Positions 27,478-41,088 of a stretch of DNA of 64,000 nucleotides are shown one piece after another. Each line of letters begins with the position of its first letter. Within the stretch, counting starts at the first letter, position 1. This DNA comes from Phylloscopus collybita (lineage: Eukaryota > Chordata > Aves > Passeriformes > Phylloscopidae). Both the position numbers and the translations under genes were made by a program. The notes below the pieces were generated by a model, which searched no databases, was not told the DNA's origin, and was given only the letters and a program-made list of their open reading frames with translations. The stretch covers positions 55,985,001 to 56,049,000 of the forward strand of contig JAJNNQ010000075.1 in assembly GCA_027886175.1 (NCBI GenBank). The letters are read 5' to 3'.

Positions 27478-27835
27478 ACTCAGTCTGTTCAGCCTGGAGG
27501 AAACTGAGGGGATACTTCCTTGCAGTCTTCAACATCCTCAACAATGGGAAGAGAAGGGACAGGTACTGATCTCTTCCTCACTCTCATGACCAGTGACAGA
27601 TCTCAAAGAAACAGGTTGAAACTGAAGGAAAAGACTTCTTACCTTGATTGCCCTGGAACAGGCTCCCCAGCGAAGTGGTCACAGCACCAAGCCTGACAGG
27701 GTTCAAGAGGAACTCTTTGGACAATGCTCTCAGGCACATGGTGTGATTCTTGGGGTGTCCTGTGCAGGGCCAGGAGTTGGACTCTATGATCCTGAAGGGT
27801 CCCTCCCAACTCAGCATATTCTATTATTCTATAAA
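27478..27835 (+). mobile_element. CR1 LINE, 5'-truncated 3' end
   Basis: Starts in the 3' end of CR1 ORF2 (TTCAGCCTGGAGGAAACTGAG matches the 'SLEKRRL' coding stretch), then runs through the 3' UTR with GGAGTTGGACTCTATGATCC and the CR1 terminal signature CCCAACTCAG followed by ATTCTATTATTCTAT, the short 3' repeat used by CR1 instead of poly-A. Sense to DOK6. Severe 5' truncation is usual for CR1. Diverged and not coding. Confidence 0.9.
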
Positions 27836-28420
27836 ATACCTATTGACATATTTTTTTGTTTTGCTTTATTAAGATGTATTTCTGGAACATGTGGGAAACC
27901 AGTAACTTCTTTGCTTCCAAAAGAGGTCAGTAGAGTGTTTTTTGGCCATTACTGTCAGTCACAGATGGATAGCAGTTCCAGAAATACTTCTGTGTTCTGG
28001 GCATAGTAATAGTGTGAGAGCAGAAATTCTAGCATAGACATTTCCATGGTGATTCTTTTTTTCAGTAACTGTGTGCTAACTTTTCCTTAGTAAGTTTAAT
28101 GTCCTTACCAACAGAGCTTTATATGTATATAACTTATATATACACGCACATTTCCCAACATACTTATGGTATATGTGATCTCATTGCACCCAAGACGGTG
28201 TTGGAATGTGTGAGTAACTGTGGAGGTTTCTAACTTTTTTTTTATAATTGGTGCATAAATTTTACAATTTATGCTTTGAAAAAACCAATCAATAATCATG
28301 AAAATGATATTTCCATCTATTGATTGATTAATTATTAATTTCATTCACTATGCCACTGATTAGAAAAATCTGCTCTTCTGTAAAAAGCTGTTGATAATCA
28401 AAATCAAGACAATAATATTG

Positions 28421-28468
<48 letters not shown>

Positions 28469-28508
28469 ACAAACAAACAACACACCAAAAAAACACCTAA
28501 AACAAAAC
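28421..28508. repeat. (AAAAC)n / (AAAC)n simple repeat
   Basis: An A-rich microsatellite of CAAAA units (about 7 copies), shifting to CAAAAA and then CAAA units and an impure tail. On the opposite strand it reads as T- and G-rich. No insertion flanks are evident. Confidence 0.9.
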
Positions 28509-31500
28509 CACTAATGGAGACATGATTTTGCAAACCAGACAATTTTCTTGAACTGGTGAATAACTGGGATGTTTGGGTTAAAACCCTTAAAACACGATAA
28601 ATAACTCTGATAATATATATTCTTCACTGCTTCTCAACAGCTGCATCTTTAGTGAAATCCAAGCTACTTTTTGTGAACTTCTGCTACTAAGACGAATACA
28701 CACAGAGAGAAATATTTTAATAACACACATAAAATAATATAAATGTTTTCTTCCCAAAGTATGTATATAACTATATATGAAAACCTGAAAGAACTATCCA
28801 ATTGACCATTCATGATTGTTTTAATTTTTTAAGTAGTGACTGAATACAGGTCCACATGCTAAATTTCAAGGGTTATTTTCACACAGCACTTTGCTAAGGA
28901 CAAAACAGGGCTAATAATTGAAAACCATGTCACAGCCCTCTTAGAATTACCATACTTTATACCCCCCCCTCAAGTCTTTTATTGCAACTAAGTGTCCTCT
29001 CACTCTAATTTAAATTAACTAAAGAACTATTAAAATATTGTCACATAGGGGAGATGGAGAGCACTTTACAGGCAGTGCCTGCTCAGTGGCATTCTGGAAA
29101 AGTCAGGCTATTTGGTCCCACCGGCTCCTTTAATCTTCCACTTATTTATAAGGTACCAAAGGAGGGTTTGCCACTTAGCCCCTGTAGAGGAAATGCTATT
29201 AGCTACTGTGTCCCTCCTAATGGTACTTCTTTGCTATCACAGTAAGTTATTACTATTATTGCACTATTAATAATGCTGTACTCTGTGGTGTGTGATTTAT
29301 TTCTGCTCTGAGTGGTCATTTGTCACATATTTTCTAAAAAGCTTCCATCTTATTAGAAAGAGGGGAGGGAGAAGTAGCATCTAATGGAATCTCTCAATCT
29401 CAGCTGTTCCAAACATCATTTGATCTTTCTGACTTTTTGGAAGAAAGCTCAGTCAGTGCTATTACTCACTGAAATCCTTCATCTACTTGATTATCCTGTC
29501 AGTGGCCAAAAAGTCAAATATACCATTGTATTCGCATGGGTTGCTTGAACCAGTATATCTAAGCAGATTTTCACTTTTTTTTTTTTACTATTTTCTTCAA
29601 AAATTCTCTGTCCAACTTGAAAGATATCCCCTCTTTAAAATGATACTTTAAATGGTTCCTGATACACTTTCTGAAAACAACATTTTGAGATGAGGGAGAG
29701 GAGGGATTTTATTTACCTGAAATGGCTGAAAATTCATCAAGCTGATTATAAAGGTAAATAGAAATTATCATTTATTGCATTTATTAGTATGCAATACTTA
29801 AAAACTCAAAAATATGTGAAACTGTCTGACCATAAGCATAATTTACAGTCAGGAATGGGATTAAGGGCATAAAATTGTAGAGTCTTTGGGATGATTCAGT
29901 GGAAAACCCTGAAATTCTTTCAGATGAGGGTTCCAGCCCTTTAGTTAATGATAGAAAGGCTGGATCGTGTGTATCTCTGCTCATCTAAGAGTGCTGCCTC
30001 TGCCAGCAGAGAACAAAGAGCAGCTGCAGCAATGCAAACCAACCTCTGAAGAGCACCTGGGCAGGAGTGTGCTAAAGGGGCTTTGCAACACAAAACAGCA
30101 AGTGGACCAGCTTGCTGGACTAAGAGAACCTGAGGAGATTGGTGAAAATAGGAGGGAAGGTTTGTGGGGGTGGGACAACAGAACGGGCTAAGCACGTGGA
30201 ATAGGAAATAGGAATGTGGCAATTAAATACAAATGGGCTGCTAAGACAGAAATTGATAGGGAGAGACTTCCTAAAAAAAAACCCACCAGAAGGTAGCTGG
30301 GTTTGGAAATGAGTATCGTTTAAGGAGCAATATTTAATGAGAAAGTGTGGAAGATACAAGTAAAAGTAGCAAGGAGACATTGTCCAGGATAAGTGTTTGT
30401 CATTAGCAGATGTTGATAACACAACCTCAAATACTTCATTTCACAGGTACTTTGTCTTTTTTTACCGGATGCATCTTTAAGGCCCGTGAGACCAATTTCT
30501 CAGAGGGGGTGGGGGGAGAAGAAAAAATCAGTGTAATTAGCTCTCAGGTTTAGTAGCACAGATGAAGTGGAGGACAGCCAAGAAAAAGTGTTCCATGCAT
30601 GTGGAAGTAGTGTCAAAAGCTGGTAAAAAGGACCATCAGAGAAATAAAAGCAGAAATAGCAATATACAGAAATGAAAATGTATATTAGCATTCATCTGGA
30701 GACTAAGATTCTGCCTACGATATAAAGAATACTTATAATATAAATATTCCGGATTGATAAAATGAGGATGTTGTCAATTGTAAAAAGACTTTTCCAGTGT
30801 TACCAAGGGTATTCAAAGTGGTTTTAATGGCATATGTGAGGTAGCCACAAGTGTTCGCTAGCTATTGTGTTAATGTCCGGGAAAGGCAGGGTCACCCTTT
30901 GCTACATAAGAACCACAAATATACATTATGTATCATTCTGCACATAAGGGATTTATATCAAGGGACTGATACCCTTTCTCTTTTGCCACTAGTACTGCTT
31001 TCTTTTTGGGTAGCTGCATATAAGTTTTTGGTGAAACAATAGGTATTATGTCTATAGTTCATAAAGTTTTTAAACCTGGCATATGGAACCATGGACAAGA
31101 AGGAATTGGCACATTCCAGTGTTCTGAGCAGTTCCATGGCTGTTATAAATTTCTTATAAAAGTATTGCTAAGTCAGTGTAGAACAGTAGAAACCCAAACT
31201 CTGGAATATTGAATAGACAAGTAAACTCTGGTGTAAAAGGAGCTTGTTAGTATTTTTTTTTTCACAGCAAAGGATGATTGCTTTTTTCGTTTTGCTTTCA
31301 AGCAATGCCCCAAGTTCCCTGGGCAGAGAGCTGGCATCCTGTGCATAAAAAATTTATGCATTAGACAAGATGGATTTCATACTTTTAGATTATACTATCC
31401 CAAATTTGTTTTGCAGTCTTTGTTTTTCCCCTTTTCTGGCAGACTTGTTAAGGTGCATTTCTTGTCAATTAATAGGACCTCAGTGCACTGCAGAGAACTG

Positions 31501-34500
31501 GTCTGAGGGAATACTAAATGGTGGCATGTAAGCACAATGACCACTGTTCTCACCATTCTTGCTTAAACCTCTTCAGTTTAAGCAAAATTCTCAGTAAAGA
31601 TAGCATAAAATGTGTCTTTAGCCAGTACAGCATCAGTAGTTTCACACAGGAGTCATAGTAGATACTCAACAAAAAGAATCTAATCAGCATAACTGATTGA
31701 TATTAATCAGAGATGGAAATGCACAATTATGAAAACATCAGAAAATGGCCATTTCATCCCATGACATTTTAGACAAGAGATATAATAATGTGGTACTGTG
31801 AGAAAATATGTAGGGTGCCCAAGTATGTAACTATAAACTGTAATGCTTACTGCTTTCTTTTTTTCATCCTTTTGTACTGATTTCCTGTCCTTTTTCAGTA
31901 TGATCTAAGCTATGTGATTATTTGTGATTATTTTCTTTTGCAGGACTCTCTTCTTCAAATTCTTTGTTTCTACACTTCTTTTATCCACTTAATACCTTTT
32001 CCTTCCCACTTACTTGTGTAATTGTAAGAAGTGCCTGGTTTTATGTAATGAAATTTTAGGCAACTATTTTGAGGATATGAAATATTTTGAGGGTTCTCAA
32101 GATGTTATCAAGCTGCCACTTACCTGAAGACAAACTAAAATTGATTTTAGCTATCAGGCTAATGAGAAAACCATACAGAGAGTTTTTTCCACTGCTGGAA
32201 AGGACTAGAACAAGAATGTCTCATACACAATCAGACTTGGAGTCAGACATGCCAGGTGAATGCAGTGGGAGTTGTTTGATCCGTAACAGAATTGCCGCTG
32301 TTTGCAATTGAAAGAACAGGGAAAATCTGTCTACTTCACTTCTGCCTGGCTTGTGTCAAAGAGGAAAAGTTAAAGCAAGTGGGAGTGAAGTTGTGTTTCC
32401 TCACTAAATTAAATACCACACGTAGAAAGTCGGTGAAAGTTCAATGAATTTTTAATGCTTGTGGTAGGGGGTTGTACCTTTTCTGTGATTACTTTCTGAT
32501 GCTGTTCCACACTCAGTTTACCACTGAAGGCATTATTTGACCACTGGTGTCAGCATACATGTCTAGCTAACATTCAGGCCAGAACCACAGCCTTCAGCCA
32601 ATATGTTCAATTCTAATTCAGTGGCTGACAGATACAGCTTTGGGGTTTTTAAATAAATCCCAGCCTTGTCTCATCCCTGGTGCTATTGCCTATCCCTGGG
32701 GTCGCTGCTGTGGCAGGATGCTTCCAAACTGGAGTTGATAACCCACCACTTCTGAGATTAATGTTGGTGAGTCCTTGGATGTTATTAGCATATGTTAATT
32801 AGTTACTAGTGTATGGTGAGTGGACGGCTGTGTGTGCCCATAATATTTGTATATGACTTTCTGAAAATTCCTCTCTGGCCACAATGGTCAAAGCAGCATC
32901 TCTTTTACTTTGAAGGTGGACTGACATTGAGAGAAGACAGCAGTGCTTAAATCCCCAACACAATAAATTCACAATGTGCTGAAAACTTCAGAGAAATGGC
33001 TGACCATAAATGCTTTAATGGCCAGAATCACTCTTGATGGTGCATTTAAATGGGGAAGTGGTGGGAGGAACACTTGAAATGCTTATGTTGAAGTAGTCAA
33101 AAAAACTCATGCTCAGGGTGCTACTTTCATCATTTCTTCACACTTTTTGTGTCCCACTTTTGAAATGAGAGAATGCAGCATTCAGTCTTCACAACCTAGG
33201 AAAATTGATGTTTTGGGTGCATGTAGAAATTATGCCTGTGACTACTTCACTTTTTTTCCCTGTTTCTATGGCAATAAATGTGGCTCTGTATTAGTTCCTT
33301 CATAATTTTTACTCTTTTTCTGCTATTATTCATCAATCAAAAATACTAATTGCATTAGTTCATTCCTGTTCAGCCCTCCAGAAATTTTTCTTTCCCTCCT
33401 TCTGTGGATATGCTTTGATCCAAACACAGGGAATACCTGTTTTTCATGCTAGCTGTCAAAATAAAATGGCACAAACACAGCATCTGCCTGCATTGCAGAA
33501 GGCACAGTTTGTTTCCAATAGCATTCAATCCATAGATAAGAGGTCAGTGAGACATTATAGAACAAAGGCACTTGTAGATGATTTCAAATGTTAAGTTCTT
33601 GATATCTTACTTATGGATATGTGGAGATGCAAAACTGGGGATTATTACAGGATTGGAATCCCAGGATCACAGTATGGGTAAAGTTGGAGGTGACCAACTT
33701 TTTTAACTTTAAGTTGAGCATGATCAGATATTCCAAATACTATGTGCAGAGCCACAGCTTCTGAGCATCTCAAGTTTCTCAAAGATGAAATTAAATTAAC
33801 AGATATACCTATGCAAATTTGATCCTTGACTGTTACTGTTCTAACATCTGTTAATTGGCAAATGTCTTCTTTTTAAAACAGCAGTTCCTTCCTGAGAGAG
33901 GATTGAGTTAACTTCAGAATTATGTCTCATTGTGTTTGGAATTAATGCAGACTCTAGGGAGTATCATCTGACAGAATTTCCATCCCCAACACCCTGGGCG
34001 AGGAATAGGCCTGAAGATAACAGTACAGGAGGGCTCCAAAACAAAAAATAAAAAGGGAGAAAATAAAGATCTTGAGTCACTAAGTTTTATTGCTTTTCTT
34101 ATAGCAAGTAGTGATGTGCTGCCACCGGTCTCCTGTACTATTACACTATCATTTATTTTAATCAGTAATGACCTTATTTGGGTTTTATATTTAACATTTT
34201 TATATTTGTCAAAGTCATCAGTATTCATGTAGACTAAATGCTATTTCTCCTGTGTACTGCTCCTAAAGACACCCAAAGAAATGGAATAATATTGTTATGG
34301 GAGATTTGTCTTTGTTGGGGAATAATAGCTCTTCACAGGATTGCAGAAGTCCTGTAGAAATATATGTATTTGCATATGATCCCAGATTCCAGGACTTGGA
34401 ACTTGTATCTTTCTCATTCAAAAGTGAGATAAAAATAATAGCCAAACCATGATGACTGAAAAGGTTTAGTCAGGCAAATTTAGCTTATAGTAGTCTTTGC

Positions 34501-34989
34501 AAACTCTATATCAGACCAGAATTTTTCATTGGTGTGTTGTACAGCCAACAATAACTGCTCCTTCTGTACTAAAATGATAATAGTAATATATGAGGTTTTG
34601 GTTTATCTTTCACAAAGCTGGTAAGAATAGATGCTTCTCCAGCAGTTAAATAGTTTTAATTATTAGTGTTAAATAGTTTTTCATCCTAATCAACAAAACC
34701 TGAGCTCTTCAAATTAACAGAACTAATTATCTAACAGCATTTTGTCTGTTCTATTACATAAACTGTCAAAAATACAAATATATTGTGTATTTAAGAACAT
34801 GTCAACAATTGGCTTTATTATCCTCTCTTTGTTTTTGATAAATGTGACCTTTTCTTTAAAGAAAATGTTAGTGTCAAAAGTCTCCATAAAGTGGGTTGTT
34901 TTGTATATACATATGCATTAATTACCTACACTGATTCCTTAAATAATATGAACTGAATACTAATGCAAGAGGGTAATTTGCAATTGCAA

Positions 34990-35428
34990 GGGCTGCAGCC
35001 TGTGGGGCAGGCTTATGTAGCATAGGTTCATGGAGGGGCTGGCTCCTTTGGGAGGGATCCCATGCTGGAGCAGGGAAAGAGTTTGAGGAGTCCTCCCACT
35101 GAGGAGAAACAATGAATGGACGGCAGTGGCAGCCTTTCCCCATCCCCCTGTGCCACTGGAGGGAAGAAGGGAGAGAATCTGAATAAAATTAGGCCCAGGT
35201 GGACAATATTATTAAGATTTGGGTTTACTTCTCATTAGCCTGTTCTGATTTGATTGGCAATAAATTCAAATACTCTCCCCAAGCTGAGTCTGCTTTACCT
35301 GTGACAGTAACTAGTGACTGATCTCTCCCTGTCCTTATCTTAACTCAGACACCTTTCCTTCTATTTTCCCTCCCCTGTCCAGCTGAGGAGTGATAGAGCA
35401 GCTTTGGCTCACACCAGGCTTCACACCA
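34990..35428 (+). mobile_element. Diverged fragment resembling the 3' part of an avian ERV LTR
   Basis: The run from GGTTCATGGAGG at 35025 through GGGAGGGATCCCATGCTGGAG, CCCCATCCCCCTG, TTACTTCTCATTAGCC, CCCCAAGCTGAGTCTG, GATCTCTCCCTGTCC and CCCCTGTCCAGCTGAGGAG is, from memory, a recurrent avian repeat with LTR-like organisation. A polyadenylation hexamer AATAAA lies at 35259-35264. The 5' part and clean termini are missing and no target duplication was found, so family and boundaries are uncertain. Confidence 0.55.
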
Positions 35429-38179
35429 TAGCTTAGTTTCTAGGATCTAGGAAATAGAAAACAGGTTGTCTGCACAGCATGTTTACTATTACTTATGGAC
35501 ATATTTCATAACTGCACGTCAATCTCCACATTCCACCTTCTATGCATGACTTTGAGGCCAGTTTGCTGTTTTCTATACTGTAACCAGCAATGAGAATTAT
35601 TTACTATCTTTAACTCTGCAGCACCAGCTAATTTTATTCTGATATATCAAAGTAATTAATATAAACAAGAACAAGTCCCAGATAGAATCCTCCTTCTTAT
35701 CAAAACTGAACCTCAGCAAAAAAACTGAAGTATACCTTTTTCGACTGTGTCCTATGATAGACAGGGTAAACCCTGTGGAAGTTAAATAGAGGATTATGGT
35801 GCTAGTGGACAATCATTGAAGTAGTCCAGACAAAGTCACAGCTCAGTTTCTGCACTTCCATTAGGCAAAAAGTGGAAAGCATCTGGCATGCAGAAATGAG
35901 TTGGTATCTCTCGTATGCTCCGGTGGTCAAAATGTGCTATCACATAGGGCATCACAGAGACAGTGGCTGTAGAGGCAGCACAGTTAATGGAAAATAAAGT
36001 ATCCCACGAGGCATAATTACCACCAGTTCTGTAGAGAAATGTGTCCTGTTGGACAAAACAAAGAAAAACATATTTTCATGAAAAAAATTTGTGCCTGGTA
36101 TATTATACTACTTAGATGGTTTCTGGTTTAGGCAGAAAAAGAAATAATCTTATAATGAAAAAACACTATTCACTCAGAAAGTGAGTGCCCCATAAGTCTC
36201 CCCATAAGAAGAAAAATTTTTAGGGTATCATGTCTCTGCTCAGAAAGACCAGCAGTGTATTCATCAGACTAGCACGTAAGATTTTTTTTTTACCATGACT
36301 GCACACATGATCTTTAAAAATTTGCAACTTGGAATGCATTAAGATCTTCTAGGTAATATTAGAGAAGGACTGCTGGATTCCTCTGAGTGGTGGAGCTCCA
36401 CCTACCTGGCAGCAAATCATCATCAGTCATTTCCACTCCATCTGTGAATGTTTGCCTTCTCAGAATTGCAAAATATTTCTATAAATGGCCTTAGTAGGCA
36501 AGTTACATTGATAGCGTGGAGTTCCCTTAGTGCATTTAGCTGAAAACTCTGAGGATGACTCAAGAAGCATGAAATCTGACCTTGAACAAATCTTCAGGGC
36601 TAAGGCCCATGATCAAGTTACTGAGCCATATCAGAGGTGTGATAATATTCAAAATTCCCTGCATTAACTCAGGCCAAATTCGAGGATGTTCCACTAGCTC
36701 TATCTCATACGCATATTCAAGAGCTGCGTAAAGTTTCCCACCTCAGCTTAAGTGCAAAAACATGACAGTAAGTGTCATGGAGGAATGTCTATGGCTGGCA
36801 ATTAGTAGATAGCATGCATAATTGCTTCTTCTTCTTGTATATTCTTGCTGGTAAATAACCCTGATTAAAGGGAGCAGGCAGACGCCTCATGTATCAGAAC
36901 ATTTTCACAATTTGCTTTTCAGATCATAAAATTTCCAGAGTATCCTTTTGACACTCCAGATAAGACTCTAAAATGCTGACAGCAAGGCATGGCGGTTTAA
37001 CTCATTATTCCCGCAGGGAATGTGTAGCAGACCACACTCAGATTCACTGTTTACTCCTTCTGGATGTTGCACTTTATATCATTGCTGTGCTTCACCTTGG
37101 TGATCTTCATTTCCCAAACAAAATTTTCACAGGAGTTTATCCCTGCTTTCAGCAACCTTGTCCCAGCTCTGGTTCTTTCTGTCTGCTGCCAAAGTTGCAT
37201 ACCTAAATGAATGATTTACACTTTGTGCACACTTTGGTCTTCTCTCTGCTTCACCCATAGGACTTTCCTATGTCCCATACATATTCTGTTTATGAAATTA
37301 CCTTTTTTGCTTATGGATTCCCCCCACAAAGTATCCCTTTTTTGCCTGTTTGATAGAAACTTAGAAATTTTCATAAGGATTTCCTTTTTTCTGCCTTTGT
37401 TTTTCTATCCTTTCAACATAGAAGTTGACTTACAATTTCATAAAAACATGCATGGTTTATTTTTCAGTTGTCTCAATAAGTATTCCTAGGCATAAAGGGA
37501 GCTTTTTATCTAAATATGCTTCTGCCACAAAGAGTTTATTTGCTTTCCTTCCTTTTTTCTTTTTTTTTTTTTTTTTTCCTCAGGAAAGAACAACTTTGGC
37601 AGGAAGCAAGTTAGCATGTGTTGAAGGCTGGAATGAGCAAAGAATTCGGATCCTCAGGGAAGCTTTGCATTCATTTTATAGCACAGTCTGCAGCTTAGCT
37701 GGCCTGTCTTTAATGTATGCTGTGTGTATCGTCCTTGCACACAAAGAAGAAACAGGATTTCTGTCAAAATGGCTTAGCTCAAGTTAAGATAACAACAAAC
37801 AAGGAAAGAACAAAAGTTAGATACCACAAGAGAGATAGTGTTTGTGTGTCTCCACTGATAATCTAATTAAATTCGAAGCAAAATTGCTATTTTTCACCAC
37901 TTTTTAAAAAAATCAAAGCTGTAGCAACACAAGAAATAAGTGTCTCAGTTCAGAATTAGATTGTGCATACCAATTAGGTTTTTTTCATGACTGATAGCGA
38001 CAGTTTCAAGGCTTTAAAGAAAGGCTGACTTATATCTATTACTCGTCTTAGAAGTAACAGGCCTGGTCTCATATGTGCCATCTGACTACCTTCTTTGGCA
38101 CACAGGAAATGAGCATTAGCTAGCTAGGCACTTGTGGGGTGGATCAAGGCACTGATCAGAGATCATGATCAGAGAAGTA

Positions 38180-39163
38180 GAACCAAGTTGGAGGCCTGCA
38201 GTGAGTGGCATTTCCCAGGGGTCAGTACTAGGTCTGGCCTTACTCAGCTTGTTTCTCACTGACCTGGATGAAAGGATAGAATGTACTCTCATCAGAAGTT
38301 TGATGATGATGATGATACAAAACTGGGGGAGTGGCTGATACAGCTGGAGGCTCTGCTGCCATTAAGTGGGACCTTGATAGGCTGGATAGCTGGATGGAGA
38401 GAAACCAAGTGAGGTTCAGCAAGGCAGGTGCAGGGTCCTGCACTTGGGGAGGAATGGCCCCAAGTATCAGCACAGGCTGGGGGCTGACCTGCTGGAGAGC
38501 AGCTCTGCAGAGAAGGACCTGGGAGTCCTGGTGGGTGACAAGCTGGCCATGAGCCAGCAGTGCCCTTGTGGCCAGGAGGGACAATGGGATCCAGGGGTGC
38601 ATTGGGAAGAGTGTGGCCAGGAGACTGAGGGAGGTGATCCCACCCCTCTACTCAACCCTGGTGAGGCCACATCTGGGCTCCTCAATGCAAGAGAGACAGG
38701 GAGCTCCTGGAGAGGGTCAGATGGGGTTACAGAGATGGTGAAGGGTCTGGAGCATTTTTCTTATGAGGAGAGACTGTGGGATCTGCACCTGTTTATTCTG
38801 GAGAAGAGAAGAATGAGAGGTGTTCTCATCAATGCATATAAACATCTCTAAGGTGGGTGCCAAGAGGATGATGCCAGATTCTTTTCAGTGGTCTCAGTGA
38901 CAGGACAAGGAGTAAATGCCCATAAACTGAAAGACAAGAGGTTTCATCTCACCATGAAGAAGAACTTTACATTGAGGGTGGCAGAGAACTGAAACAGTCT
39001 GTCCAGGGAGGTCATGGAGATTCCCTCTCCGGAGACGTTTAAAATCACCAGGACACATTCCTGTGTTACCTACTCTAGGTGACCCTGCCTTGGAAGGGGG
39101 AACTGAACTAGATGACTTCCAGAGGTCCCTTCCAACTGTAACAATTCTGTGATTCTGTGATCT
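38180..39163 (+). mobile_element. CR1 LINE, 3' end with reverse-transcriptase remnant (about 1 kb)
   Basis: Longest CR1 copy in the window. It enters in the RT domain of ORF2 (coding for a CQGSVLG-like PQGS motif around 38215, then LTDLDE, then a DDTKLG-like segment), continues through conserved blocks such as YQHRLGADLLESSSAEKDLG and GLEHFSYEERLWDL, and ends in the CR1 3' UTR with CCTTCCAACTG and the repeat ATTCTGTGATTCTGTGA. The frame shifts between about 38430 and 38450 and other breaks follow, so it is dead. A (GAT)5 expansion at 38302-38316 falls at the catalytic acidic motif. Sense to DOK6; 5' truncated. Confidence 0.93.
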
Positions 39164-40324
39164 TATGAAATTAATTTTTGGGCCTCGAAGTGTCTGAATA
39201 AACAGCTCCACTCTTTTAATGAAACCATTTTTCAAAGTCTAGCTGTGGAGTATGCAACAGCAATTACGTCTAATTTCGTACTGGTTTCTGGACATTACAT
39301 ACTCATGATCTGTTCTCCTTTAAGTATTTAAAGTCTGTTCCTATTTCAAGAATAAGAAATGCTAAAGGAAGATAGTTATTTATTACCTATTAGTTATTAA
39401 TATCTATAGTTATTAGTAGCAATTAGTAAGCATTTTATGGTGTTTTTCCAGTTTCTGTTTGAGGATGTTTACCTCTTTTTGGTTATTTGTATGTAATTTG
39501 ATACACTTCTGAGTATATAAATCAGCCACTATTTCTTTAATCCTAAATTATTTGTTGATAAAAAGAAATCATTCAGATTTATTAAAAATTAAATGTAGAT
39601 ATATGAAGAGACAAGGTTTTTCTACTTACAATTTTAAGATATCCTTTATTTTAAAACAAGAAAATATTTTTTCTGAGCATTTCAGTTTTCATTCAACCTT
39701 CATTTTTTGTGAAAATACATTTTACCCCTAAAGGAAATTGTGAAGCTGATATGTCAAATTCTTGTCTTCTCATGCAGTTGCTGAATATTGCACTGTTAAA
39801 CTTTTAAAATAGTTCACCCATGACATGACAGCAGGAACTTCTATCTGGGGAAAATTACTTTTTGTAAATGGTGGTCAAGTCAATGAAGTTTCCTTTTCAA
39901 AGGGAATTCTACATGGTTAATATACAGTATTGATTCTTATCTAAAAGGCTGGAGTTACACAGTGAGCAAAGGCAGTGGGAAACCATTTATGAATTTGGGA
40001 AATGTTGAAAAATGTCTGCCAATAGTGGCAAAATCTCTTTGACTTGAACAGAAATTCTGCCTTCAATGAAAGCAAGAACTTTCCCTGTTGATCTCTGAAT
40101 CCAGTTTGTCCAAGGCCAAAAGCTTAGTTCTCCCATTCCCTCTATTCTTTCTCCTGGTTCTTGAGCCAGATCTGCTAATGGTGATAGTTGTGAAAAGCTG
40201 TTGCAGTATTTAAACAATTAAAAAAATGCAACTATTTGCAGCGCTGTTTATCTAGTGGTGTCACTGTCTGTCCAGTTATATCATTCTTTAACAATATTTG
40301 AAAAAAAATGCAGTTTCCTATTTC

Positions 40325-40470
40325 AGTCAAAGCACTTCATACATTTTAATGCATTGAATCCTTAAATATCTTAAAGCATAGGTTAATGACATCCCTGTTT
40401 TAAAGTTGAAAAACACAGAAATAGATTGGCATTTTTCAAGCATCCGCAGACTGCAAGTATCTCATAAAAA
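40325..40470 (+). repeat. Ancient amniote MIR-like SINE remnant
   Basis: Segments such as TCAAAGCACTTCATACATTTT, GCATTGAATCCTTA, ACATCCCTGTTTTAAAGTTGA and AAACACAGAAATAGATTGGC occur in the order expected of the MIR/CORE-SINE 3' part (a scattered version of 'cccattttacagatgaggaaactgaggcacagag'). Strongly diverged; family assignment is from memory and needs a profile search. Confidence 0.5.
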
Positions 40471-41045
40471 AAAAATAAAGTATACAAAATCAGTGACACT
40501 TTTCTGACTCTGAAGGTCACACTGAGTTGGTAGGGCTGCATTGCTCAACTGTGACAGTACCAGGAAAAAAGAGGCTTTGTGCCTGGCTCTTCTTGAAAGT
40601 GATTTTAGGGCATGTAAAAGTTATGAAAATGTTATTAAATTGGCAACTGATCAACCATGTATGCTTTGAACATAGAGAAATTAACAACACATTAGCAAGG
40701 CCTAACCTGAAACTGGGGCTTTATAGGGACAGTTATATGGCATCTAGAAGGGCCATAGAGATAACAGCTTTTCGTTCTACTGACTTTGTTTGAACTATAA
40801 ATAGAACAAGACAAGACTTGTTTCATTTTGTGGGCTTGTCTGTTCCTCTCAGCCAGATATGTAACATTTTGCTTTTATGGCAAAACCCTTAAGCTTTGGA
40901 GAGCACCCTGTCCCTGTCCATCTTCATCCTTCTTAGGAGTGTTTCTATTTTAGTCTAGATTTCCTTTTTCTAGAAAGACTGAAACTAACCCTAATGAGGC
41001 TACTGGTCTTGGTTTACAACTAGAATAAAACAGAACAGAAAAATA

Positions 41046-41088
41046 GACAGGACTAGACTGGACTAGATTAGACTAGACTAGACTAGAA
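41046..41088. repeat. (GACTA)n pentanucleotide microsatellite, imperfect
   Basis: About eight GACTA/GACTG/GATTA units between 41046 and 41088; the last four are nearly pure. Each unit junction makes CTAG, so the array contains many CTAG sites. Confidence 0.9.

Noticed and set aside
33655..33705. Possible stub of a CR1 3' end (CCCAGGATCACAGTATGGGT)
   Set aside because: Too short and diverged to separate from chance.
38444..38851. 135-codon open frame on the + strand
   Set aside because: It is the decayed CR1 ORF2 C-terminal region, cut off from the upstream RT part by a frameshift.
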